From Flavobacteriales bacterium (GTDB taxonomy: Bacteria; Bacteroidota; Bacteroidia; Flavobacteriales; Flavobacteriaceae), in contig JAMONV010000041.1 of NCBI GenBank assembly GCA_027066365.1, forward strand, positions 1 to 38,396: a stretch of DNA of 38,396 bases, given 5' to 3'. The position numbers were made by a program, and so were the translations under genes. Below the pieces are notes generated by a model that searched no databases, had not been told where the DNA came from, and saw nothing but the letters and a program-made list of their open reading frames with translations. Positions 1 through 6,886 of the stretch are shown in pieces (position 1 is the stretch's first letter; the number at the start of each line of letters is the position of its first letter).

Positions 1-165
1 AGGGTTTCACTGACAGGAAGGAATTCACCTTTTTATCGACAGCAAACCTACATTCGTGAATCCATTAACGGAATGCTTGTACCGCTACAAAAGCATTTTT
101 CGGATAAAAAAATTCCGAAGAAATATTCGGTGCGAAACTTGTCTGTTGCTTTTACATACCAATAG
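1..165 (+). CDS. 3' end of an unidentified protein (5'-truncated by window edge)
   Basis: Frame 1 is open from the first base to a TAG at 163-165, giving 54 residues of the C-terminus of a longer protein. The peptide is rich in Tyr, Arg and Phe and ends ...YSVRNLSVAFTYQ. The last ten residues alternate polar and hydrophobic (L, V, F, Y on one face), as in the closing strand of an outer-membrane beta-barrel. That resemblance is only suggestive, because such strands usually end in Phe and this one ends in Gln. I do not recognise the family. An overlapping frame with an ATG at 56 also encodes 60 residues, but its product looks like a composition shadow. Confidence 0.4.
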   Translation, partial: RVSLTGRNSPFYRQQTYIRESINGMLVPLQKHFSDKKIPKKYSVRNLSVAFTYQ

Positions 166-204
166 GTTCGCATATACCTTGTCAAAAGCCCGCCCGAACC
201 GAAA

Positions 205-360
205 AGCAAATGCCCGCCGGCAAAATAGAAAGCCGTAGCGAGGCAAAGCGACTAACCGTCCCTTGGGAGGCGGAATACAACCGGACACGCCGAGCGCGTG
301 GAAATGCAATAACCGCTCATCGAAGCGGAAATTTACTCAAAGCCGCCCGGAGAGGCGGGG
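205..360. other. GC-rich non-coding stretch with clustered short hairpins
   Basis: This spacer between the truncated gene and the lipoprotein gene is much more GC-rich than its flanks. It contains at least four short perfect inverted repeats: TGCC/GGCA at 211-222, CACGC/GCGTG at 286-300 (loop CGAGC), CCGCT/AGCGG at 313-328 (loop CATCGA) and CCGCC/GGCGG at 343-358 (loop CGGAGA). No U-tract follows any of them, so none is a classical intrinsic terminator. It could be a structured RNA, a REP-like element or a decayed mobile-element end. No plausible protein is encoded. Confidence 0.35.
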
Positions 361-407
361 TAGCAAGTATCGGAGAATTTGTTTAATTTTAAAAATTCAA
401 GTTTAAG

Positions 408-755
408 ATGAAACAGTTAAAAAAACTTTCGATTTTGGCAATTTTTCTTATTTTAGGGATCTATGGTTGTAAACAAGAACCCGGTATTCATCAAATCAAC
501 ACATTAAAAGAAGCTATTGAGGCTTTAAATGGTAACAATGTTATTAAAATTCAACAAGAAGGAAATCAATTAGTATTTGAAGTGTCGGAAAAATCATTGG
601 ACTCTCAATGGAAAGCACATAAAGAACAGCATAACTGCGTTTCAAAGGATAAAGCGGAGTTTTATGATTGTGTAGGAACATTATTAGATGCAGGCTATTG
701 TGTAAAAATTTATAAAGATGGTGATACATATTATGGCGATATCATAGATTGCTAG
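408..755 (+). CDS. small cysteine-containing lipoprotein, unknown function
   Basis: A 115-residue protein with a lipoprotein signal peptide: basic start (MKQLKK), hydrophobic core, then LGIYGC with Cys21 as the predicted lipidated residue. The mature part has four more cysteines (77, 88, 98 and the very last residue 115), so two disulfides outside the cytoplasm are possible. I do not recognise the family. The gene stands alone between the hairpin-rich spacer and a strong terminator, so it is probably a single-gene unit. A weak -7-like box (TAATTTTA, 384-391) precedes it. The gene is distinctly AT-rich (27% GC in 541-600), which suggests recent acquisition or relaxed selection. Confidence 0.8.
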   Translation: MKQLKKLSILAIFLILGIYGCKQEPGIHQINTLKEAIEALNGNNVIKIQQEGNQLVFEVSEKSLDSQWKAHKEQHNCVSKDKAEFYDCVGTLLDAGYCVKIYKDGDTYYGDIIDC

Positions 756-775
756 GATTACAATCTTTATTTATT

Positions 776-808
776 CGGGGCACGTCCAACTGCCCCGGAT
801 TTTTTTTT
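776..808 (+). terminator. intrinsic terminator of the small lipoprotein gene
   Basis: A perfect 7-bp stem, CGGGGCA (776-782) with TGCCCCG (791-797), an 8-nt loop, then a run of nine T's from 800. It lies 20 bases after the lipoprotein stop codon and just before the promoter-like box of the next gene. Confidence 0.9.
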
Positions 809-815
809 AACTTTG
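808..815 (+). promoter_or_regulatory. -7 box (TAACTTTG) for the GLPGLI gene
   Basis: TAACTTTG matches the Bacteroidota -7 consensus TAnnTTTG and lies 22 bases before the ATG at 838. It directly follows the upstream terminator's T-run. No clear -33 TTTG is seen because that position falls inside the terminator stem. Confidence 0.5.
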
Positions 816-837
816 ATATTACAAATGCCCTCTAACA

Positions 838-1482
838 ATGAAATGGTTGAGCCTAATTTTTTTGTTATTCCTTTCTTTTCAACCGGAAGGGGATTGCTAT
901 TCCGTTTTTGAAATCAAATACCGTTATACGGACAAACGTGTGGATAAATTGCTTTTGACTTTGGCCGATAATAAAGCTTTCAACAAGGAAGCTTTGTTAA
1001 AAAAGCGCGATAAGGACTTTGTTTTGCTAACCAATGATACATGTTCGCTTTTTCAAGGCCCTGACATAGCCTACTATCGTAACCTAAAACTTCAAGAGTT
1101 TTTATACACTACCACTTGGCATGATCGTAATACCGGCGAGAACTTGCGGTTGATAATCCGAAAGGATGTTCCGGAAGCCGAATGGACAATCGTCTCCGGA
1201 TCAAAGGAAACTAATGGTTACAAGGTTTATAAAGCGCTATACCGGGACGGAAAAACCCGGGCTTGGTTTACGCCCGATATTCCTTTGGATGCAGGTCCCG
1301 AGTTTTATTCCGGATTGCCCGGTTTGATTGTGAAGTTGGTTAAGCCCAACGGCATTGAATATTCATTGGTATCCATTACGAAAAAACGTTTGCCTATTAA
1401 ACAACCCGAAGGTGACCGGTCTATGACGGAAGCGGAATACAAAAGGTTTTTGCAGTCAAATGGCGTTTTCGGATTGCATTGA
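838..1482 (+). CDS. GLPGLI family exported protein
   Basis: A 214-residue protein with a short N-terminal signal peptide (hydrophobic MKWLSLIFLLFLSF). The hallmark hexapeptide GLPGLI is at residues 159-164, inside the longer pattern FTPDIPLDAGPEFYSGLPGLI...V that defines this Bacteroidota family. The family's function is not established; members are secreted or envelope-located and are often encoded beside carboxypeptidase-regulatory-like/TonB-type outer-membrane proteins. That is so here: the next gene starts 5 bases after this stop codon, so the two are almost certainly co-transcribed. The protein stops shortly after the GLPGLI region, which is normal for the family. Confidence 0.9.
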   Translation: MKWLSLIFLLFLSFQPEGDCYSVFEIKYRYTDKRVDKLLLTLADNKAFNKEALLKKRDKDFVLLTNDTCSLFQGPDIAYYRNLKLQEFLYTTTWHDRNTGENLRLIIRKDVPEAEWTIVSGSKETNGYKVYKALYRDGKTRAWFTPDIPLDAGPEFYSGLPGLIVKLVKPNGIEYSLVSITKKRLPIKQPEGDRSMTEAEYKRFLQSNGVFGLH

Positions 1483-1487
1483 TTGTT

Positions 1488-4043
1488 ATGATCAGATTCG
1501 TCTTTTTGGGATTATTGTTTTTGGGGGTATCCCGGTATGGATTCGGGCAATCGCTTTTGGACGGGTCGGTAAAGGATGAAAACGGTACGTCCTTGCCGGG
1601 TGTTCAAGTGGTGGTGTATGATTCATTGATGCGGATAAAAGCATTTACCAAGACGGGAAATCAGGGCCATTTCAAAATACAACTTCGAAGCGGAAAATAT
1701 CTTGTCAATTTTCGAAAAATCGGATATAAACCGCAGGACACAACGGTGGTTTTGCAACATAAGTTTTCCTTGCATATTGCCTTAAAATCCTCGAATACAT
1801 CATTTGAACACTTGAAAACCGTAGTGATTAAAATAGAAAACGATCCGGTGAAGGCCTATTCGGATACGATACGGTACAATCCGGCACAATACAGGGATGG
1901 AACCGAAGTGTCTTTGGAGGATTTATTGAGAAAACTTCCGGGCATGGAGATCCGTAACGGGCAATTGTACCGGAATGGCGAACGTATCACCGAACTCCTT
2001 TTCAATGGCAAAAACGTCTTCGGACACAATCAGAAATTAGCCTTAAAAACACTTTCCTCCGACATAGTCGATTCGGTGGAGTATTACGAAAACTATAAGG
2101 ATGCTTTGGATCCGCTTCCCGGTGGTTTTTTTACGGGGAAAACTGCACTGAATATTTTGTTGAAGGAAAAAGCAAACAATCGATGGATGGGACGTTTGGA
2201 AGCGGGAGCAGGTTTGCCTTCAAAAGCGGCAACGGAAAATCATTTATTTCGCTTCGGGCAAAGAACCCATTGGTTTTTATTGGCCAATTATAACAATATA
2301 AACAAAAATGTGATGGATATCAATGATTTATATACACTTACGAATTCCATACCCGAGGGGGCAATAGAGTTTTATGCGCAAGATCGGAGAGGGCGAATCA
2401 AGAACGACCGTTTTTTGACAGCCATTCATTTTTTTGATGAGAATAAAAGAAAATACAGGATTGGCGGATTTGGTATTTACATGGGTTTTTCGGCCTTCAA
2501 CGAGTTGATTAAACAACGATATTATTCCGGCTTGGCGGTGCCCGAAACTTATCGTATTTCGCAGGAATCCGCTTCCAGAGCTTTATTTAGCGGTTGGCGA
2601 TACAAAAATAAAATAAGTCCGCATTTGACTTGGGAAAACGAGGGCTATTTGATGCATACAACGACTTCTTACTTGAAGCGAGAGCGGAGAGATGACATAT
2701 CTTCCGACCTGCAACAAAAAAACAACGATATTTCGGGGCGTATCCGAACAAGCATTCATCTGCAAAACGGTCCCTTTCTTTGGGATTTTCATATACAGTG
2801 GCAAGGAAGCGATAATCACCGGCGCGATTTTTACCCGGCACAAATGTCCTACCCCGTCCCTTTACGGATTAATAGAAATTCGGTAAATCAAACTTGGGAG
2901 GGAGGAATTGGTTTTAAGCGTCGTATTGGCAAACGAATTTTTGTTTTCGGTCAAGCTTTATTGCGTCAAAAAAACGTCAAAAGGTCAGGTTATTATGAAG
3001 GGCTTTATGAAGACATCAACCGGATGAAAAGACGCGTGTTTTTTCGTTCCGTTCGCACCGGAGGTTTGTATTTCAGGGGAAAATGGATGACCGAATCGAC
3101 TTTAGAATTGCAGTCGGTCGGCATTTTTGATGATTTCAGACCGAGAAAGGATTATACCTTTTTGTTACCGGCATGGAGCTTATCCTTCCGTCCCGACAAC
3201 GACCTGTCGATTAAATATTCAATTAAACGTAACGTGGAGATTACGGGCTTGTCGTATTTCTATCCCAATCGCTTGGTGGTAAACCTTTATGACCTCTCAT
3301 ACGGCAATACGTTATTACGGGACCTTTCCGGCGAATGGGTTCAAAAAATCCGTTTGGATTATGACAAATCCACACCCCTTTCGGACGAACTGAGTATCGG
3401 TGCGTATTATATTTCCGGACGACAAGCCGCGGTTACGGGCATTCGCAGGGATTCATTACACTGGCTCCATTACGCACTGGAAGGTAAACCTTATGAACGC
3501 TTGCAGTTTAATGTAAATTGGAGAAGAAAAATCGGTAAGTGGCATTTTCGTTATGATTATTCTCGAATCAACCACAAATTTTATCGACCGTATTTTGATC
3601 AAAACGCATGGATTTACGAAGCGGTGAGGGAACGAATCGACAGGCACAAACTGGACATAATATGGATACTACGCCCCGGCCTTAGGATTGTTACGAAAAT
3701 TTCCTTTGGCATTTCATCCGATGAATTGTCCGTTCATCGTCTTTGGATAAAAACCTTGCAAGGTGAAACGGGCCTGGATTATCGCGGAAAACATTCGGGA
3801 TTGAAGATTATATGGAAACACACGGAATTTCGGACTTTGGCCGGCCGGAATAGCTTCAACAGACCCGTGTTATTGTTATACTTGAAACGAAACAAGAAAT
3901 ATTTTTTCGTGGAAATGAAAGACGTTTTGAATCTCTATCCGGATGTGGTCGAAGAAACCGGTTATTATGAAAATTATTTCGAAACGCTTCGTTATCCTTT
4001 GTTCAAAGGTTATGTGATGGCCGGATTACGTATTCTATGGTAA
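1488..4043 (+). CDS. outer-membrane beta-barrel protein with carboxypeptidase-regulatory-like N-domain (TonB-receptor-like)
   Basis: An 851-residue protein with a signal peptide ending near GFGQ (residue 21). Residues about 22-100 form a carboxypeptidase-regulatory-like beta-sandwich (DENGTSLPGVQVVVYD, FRKIGYKPQDTTVVL). About 125-210 resembles a plug domain (VSLEDLLRKLPGMEI, NGKNVFG). The rest is a long run of amphipathic, aromatic-rich beta-strands ending ...GYVMAGLRILW, an outer-membrane barrel ending in an aromatic residue. I see no TonB box, so energised transport is unproven. An in-frame TTG at 1479 overlaps the preceding stop, but ATG 1488 begins the signal peptide directly and is preferred. 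Substrate is unknown. With the GLPGLI gene it forms a pairing known in Flavobacteriia. Confidence 0.82.
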   Translation: MIRFVFLGLLFLGVSRYGFGQSLLDGSVKDENGTSLPGVQVVVYDSLMRIKAFTKTGNQGHFKIQLRSGKYLVNFRKIGYKPQDTTVVLQHKFSLHIALKSSNTSFEHLKTVVIKIENDPVKAYSDTIRYNPAQYRDGTEVSLEDLLRKLPGMEIRNGQLYRNGERITELLFNGKNVFGHNQKLALKTLSSDIVDSVEYYENYKDALDPLPGGFFTGKTALNILLKEKANNRWMGRLEAGAGLPSKAATENHLFRFGQRTHWFLLANYNNINKNVMDINDLYTLTNSIPEGAIEFYAQDRRGRIKNDRFLTAIHFFDENKRKYRIGGFGIYMGFSAFNELIKQRYYSGLAVPETYRISQESASRALFSGWRYKNKISPHLTWENEGYLMHTTTSYLKRERRDDISSDLQQKNNDISGRIRTSIHLQNGPFLWDFHIQWQGSDNHRRDFYPAQMSYPVPLRINRNSVNQTWEGGIGFKRRIGKRIFVFGQALLRQKNVKRSGYYEGLYEDINRMKRRVFFRSVRTGGLYFRGKWMTESTLELQSVGIFDDFRPRKDYTFLLPAWSLSFRPDNDLSIKYSIKRNVEITGLSYFYPNRLVVNLYDLSYGNTLLRDLSGEWVQKIRLDYDKSTPLSDELSIGAYYISGRQAAVTGIRRDSLHWLHYALEGKPYERLQFNVNWRRKIGKWHFRYDYSRINHKFYRPYFDQNAWIYEAVRERIDRHKLDIIWILRPGLRIVTKISFGISSDELSVHRLWIKTLQGETGLDYRGKHSGLKIIWKHTEFRTLAGRNSFNRPVLLLYLKRNKKYFFVEMKDVLNLYPDVVEETGYYENYFETLRYPLFKGYVMAGLRILW

Positions 4044-4366
4044 ATTAACCCGGTTTCAATTTGGACGAAGGAACCGGTTCGCCGGAAAAATGTAGATTTT
4101 TTGTGACCTCCTTACACAAAGAACAATTTACCATTATCCCACGGTGAAGCTATTTGTTTTGTTAAACCGTTGAATCGCGGGGTAAAGCCCCGTCCCGCCC
4201 GGGATTTTCTTTGAAGTGCGAAGAATGAAACCGGAAAATCCGGTGCGGGATTGAACCGTGGAATCGTTAAATCGAATATTGGATTCGCCGCGCTTTAACC
4301 TTTCTTCTTTTCCTTTAATATTAAGAGCGTTGAATCGCTCAACGAATATTTAACGAATAACCTCTT
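4044..4366. other. gene-free spacer with multiple palindromes
   Basis: A 323-base stretch between the convergent ends of the outer-membrane gene and ruvC with no plausible ORF. It holds three clean inverted repeats: CGGGG/CCCCG at 4178-4192 (loop TAAAG), ACCGGA/TCCGGT at 4230-4244 (loop AAA) and CGTTGA/TCAACG at 4328-4344 (loop ATCGC). Variants of the phrase GTTGAATCG or GTGGAATCG recur three times (about 4169, 4257 and 4329). No T-run follows these stems, so they are not standard terminators, though they may still act as transcription barriers between the convergent genes. The + strand changes from G-rich to C-rich across this spacer. Confidence 0.5.
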
Positions 4367-4939
4367 CTATTCCACTCTTCCGGGATTTTTCTTAATAAAA
4401 GCCTTCCAATCCGAATATTTTCCCGCAATTCCCGGCCTACTACGATTAAGCTGATGGCATATGGCCACGGCCAACGCATCCGTAGCATCAAAAAAATCCG
4501 GCAACGAACCGATATGCATCAATTGTTTAATCATTCCCGCCACTTGCTCTTTGGAAGCATTGCCGTTTCCCGTAATCGCCATTTTCACCTTCTTGGGACT
4601 GTATTCCACCACGGGAATATCGCGCGACAATGCTGCCGCCATCACCACACCTTGTGCACGTCCCAATTTCAGCATAGATTGCACGTTCTTTCCGTAAAAC
4701 GGTGCTTCCAAAGCGATTTCGTCGGGCAAAAATTGTTCGATGAGCGCAATACTTCTTTCAAAAATCTTTTTCAACCTCAAGGCATGAGAATCATATTTAT
4801 TCAAAAGCAACCTATCCATCATCAACAATTCGGTCTTTTTTTCGCGAACACGAATAATACCGAAACCCGTCACAACCGTTCCCGGATCAACGCCCATAAT
4901 AATCAAATCGTCCACACTTTTTTTGTTATTTTGCGCCAT
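4367..4939 (-). CDS. ruvC: Holliday junction resolvase RuvC
   Basis: A 190-residue RuvC endonuclease, which cuts four-way recombination junctions together with the RuvAB branch-migration complex. All four metal-binding acidic residues are present: Asp18 in GVDPG, Glu78 in IALEAPF, and Asp151 and Asp154 in FFDATDALAVAICH. The length is normal for the family, with a C-terminal extension of about 20 residues. The gene is divergent from the membrane-protein gene, with only 11 bases between the two start codons, so its promoter must lie inside the neighbour's 5' end. A match, TATATTTA with an upstream TTTG on the minus strand, is at 4967-5000. No other ruv gene is nearby. Confidence 0.97.
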   Translation of the reverse strand: MAQNNKKSVDDLIIMGVDPGTVVTGFGIIRVREKKTELLMMDRLLLNKYDSHALRLKKIFERSIALIEQFLPDEIALEAPFYGKNVQSMLKLGRAQGVVMAAALSRDIPVVEYSPKKVKMAITGNGNASKEQVAGMIKQLMHIGSLPDFFDATDALAVAICHQLNRSRPGIAGKYSDWKAFIKKNPGRVE

Positions 4940-4950
4940 AATTCCGGAAC

Positions 4951-5811
4951 ATGAACAAATTTCGTGTAAATATAATCAAAATAATTCCCTTTTTATCAAA
5001 AGCAGGACGAACTCTCCTTCCGTTTATCAGCATTTTGTGGTTAATATTTTATTTTCAAAAACATATTCATCAAATCCCGCATATTTTTCATCAATTTGTT
5101 TTTCATCCCGGCATTTGGATTATAAGTATTCTATCCATGACCGGCAATTGGTATTTTCGCGTGTTCAAATGGCAAACCGCTTTAAAACCGGTTTATCGCA
5201 TTTCCTTTAAAACCGCTTTTTGTCAGCAATTAAAAACATTTGCGCTATCGCTTTGGACCCCCGTCAATAGCGGTGAATTTATCGGCAAACCCATGTTTTT
5301 CCAACACAATAAACGTTTCGTAGCAAACGCCGTAGCATGGGAACAATTTTCCCAAATGAGCTCCACAACACTATGGGGAATTTTCGGCGTTATCTTCATT
5401 TTTCATCAAAACGCTATCGTTTGGTTTTTACCGGCTATCCCTGTATTCGTTTTTTACAATAATTACGCCCGGTTAGGAAAATTTGCTTCGCTTTTGCTTT
5501 TATCGTCCCTACGTTATTTGTTTTTCGGCGGAGCTTTTGCCTGGTTATTGCATTTATTTTCATCAGTCGATATTTCTCACTTGATATCCGCAATCACGGT
5601 TTATTACTTCGGTATTTCGATATTTCCACTTCTGTCTTCATCCGGTTTGGCCGCTAGACTTATCACCGGAATATGGATTTTTGAACGACTCGGAATTTCA
5701 AGTGAATTGACTGCATCCATTATCTTTTGGTTATGGATCTGGAATAGCCTTATTCCGGCTGTTGCCGGTTTGATCTTACACTTCAAAAAACCCGCCTGTG
5801 GAAATCATTGA
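4951..5811 (+). CDS. multi-spanning membrane protein, possible AglD/lysylphosphatidylglycerol-synthase-TM-like
   Basis: A 286-residue, strongly hydrophobic protein with about seven or eight membrane segments. The arrangement (FHPGIWIISILSMTGNWYFRVFKWQ early, then ALSLWTPVNSGEFIGKPMF and several late helices) resembles the lysylphosphatidylglycerol-synthase transmembrane (AglD/UPF0104) family. Proteins of that family are often paired with glycosyltransferases and suspected of lipid or glycolipid flipping. This assignment is from overall pattern only. The stop codon overlaps the start of the glycosyltransferase gene by 14 bases, which indicates translational coupling and a joint role in envelope glycan or lipid assembly. 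Confidence 0.65.
   Translation: MNKFRVNIIKIIPFLSKAGRTLLPFISILWLIFYFQKHIHQIPHIFHQFVFHPGIWIISILSMTGNWYFRVFKWQTALKPVYRISFKTAFCQQLKTFALSLWTPVNSGEFIGKPMFFQHNKRFVANAVAWEQFSQMSSTTLWGIFGVIFIFHQNAIVWFLPAIPVFVFYNNYARLGKFASLLLLSSLRYLFFGGAFAWLLHLFSSVDISHLISAITVYYFGISIFPLLSSSGLAARLITGIWIFERLGISSELTASIIFWLWIWNSLIPAVAGLILHFKKPACGNH
4967..5000 (-). promoter_or_regulatory. candidate ruvC promoter inside the divergent gene
   Basis: On the minus strand TTTG (5000-4997) is followed after 22 bases by TATATTTA (4974-4967), close to the Bacteroidota pattern TTTG-N17..23-TAnnTTTG. Its last base is 27 bases upstream of the ruvC ATG. It would lie within the first codons of the divergent membrane-protein gene. Confidence 0.35.
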
Positions 5812-6886
5812 ACGGTTTGGAATTTTTTGGATTACTTCAATAGGCTTGTATTCAATTTGGCTTTATGCATTAAGCCGTTGCAAAAAAACTTTTCGTCCCT
5901 CCGAGACTGTGAAAAAATTCGACGGAATTTCACTGGTCGTCCCTTTCAAAAACGAAGCCAAACGAATCTCCGATTTACTGCAAAGCCTAAACCGCACATG
6001 GCCCCACCGCTTCCCCGGCGAAGTCATTTTTATCGACGATTATTCCACCGATAATTCCGCAAAAATCATCAAAAAAACAAAAAAAAAATTCCCTTTTCAA
6101 CTGCTTGAAATTAAATCAACCGAACCGGTAGCCAAACGAACCGCTTTGGAAACCGCAATACGGCATGCCAATTTTCCTTGGATTTTAACCTTGGATGCCG
6201 ACGTCTCGATTCCCGGCGGATATTTTGAAGCGCTAAACGATTTGCTTTCATCGGCACACGACATCGTTATGATACTCGGTCCCGTAAAGTTATACGGACA
6301 AAATAATTTTCTTTTCCGCCTGCAACAATTGGAAAACCGTTTTCTTCAGGCCCTGACCCGTTTTTCTGCCGATTGCGATTCGCCTTGGTTAGCCAATGGC
6401 GCTCATTTGATCTTCCGGAAAAAAAATTTCTTCAGAGTAAACGGTTATGATAATTTGCCCGATCTTCCGGGTGGCGACGATATTTTCCTGCTCGAAAAAT
6501 TTAATCGTAATTTCCCCGGGAAAATCCGTTACTGGGCACGACCAAAATTCGCCGTAAGAGTCCAAGCAGCCGAAAATGTAAATGAATTTATCCGGCAACA
6601 TACCCGCTGGGCTGTCAAAACAAAAAAATTAAAAAACCGGAAATTGCTGGCCTTCAGCCTCCTACAGTCAGCAATCTTCTTAGGTTTTTGGATTTTGATT
6701 GCGCATCCCGGATTTTGGATAACGGGAAATATCATTTGGTTCGCCGGCCAATATTATTTTATCAAACAATACGAACAAAATTCGCCGAAATTAATACCGG
6801 CCGTTTTCATTCATTTGGTTTATCCGTTTTTTTACGTCTGGATTTTAATCCAAAGCTTATTCTTCAGCTCAACTCGTTGGCGTTGA
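5798..6886 (+). CDS. membrane-anchored GT2 family glycosyltransferase
   Basis: A 362-residue family 2 glycosyltransferase, GTG start. The GT-A catalytic landmarks occur in order: VVPFKNEA (47-54), the nucleotide-sugar Asp pair in FIDDYST (80-81), the DAD metal-binding motif (133-135), GGDD (225-228) and a QxxRW-type motif, QHTRW (267-271), found in processive or polymer-type GT2 enzymes. One membrane segment is at the N-terminus (about 8-26) and two or three at the C-terminus (about 285-355), so the catalytic domain should sit on the cytoplasmic face of the inner membrane. The acceptor is unknown. It is coupled to the preceding membrane-protein gene; its last 18 bases overlap the convergent ppx-like gene. 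Confidence 0.9.
   Translation: MEIIERFGIFWITSIGLYSIWLYALSRCKKTFRPSETVKKFDGISLVVPFKNEAKRISDLLQSLNRTWPHRFPGEVIFIDDYSTDNSAKIIKKTKKKFPFQLLEIKSTEPVAKRTALETAIRHANFPWILTLDADVSIPGGYFEALNDLLSSAHDIVMILGPVKLYGQNNFLFRLQQLENRFLQALTRFSADCDSPWLANGAHLIFRKKNFFRVNGYDNLPDLPGGDDIFLLEKFNRNFPGKIRYWARPKFAVRVQAAENVNEFIRQHTRWAVKTKKLKNRKLLAFSLLQSAIFLGFWILIAHPGFWITGNIIWFAGQYYFIKQYEQNSPKLIPAVFIHLVYPFFYVWILIQSLFFSSTRWR

Noticed and set aside
1479-1490. TTG start for the outer-membrane barrel gene
   Set aside because: ATG at 1488 begins the signal peptide directly and leaves a normal 5-base gap to the GLPGLI stop codon.
4454-4954. 166-residue + strand open frame opposite ruvC
   Set aside because: It is antisense to a gene with all RuvC catalytic residues, and its product is His/Gln/Asn-rich with no domain pattern.
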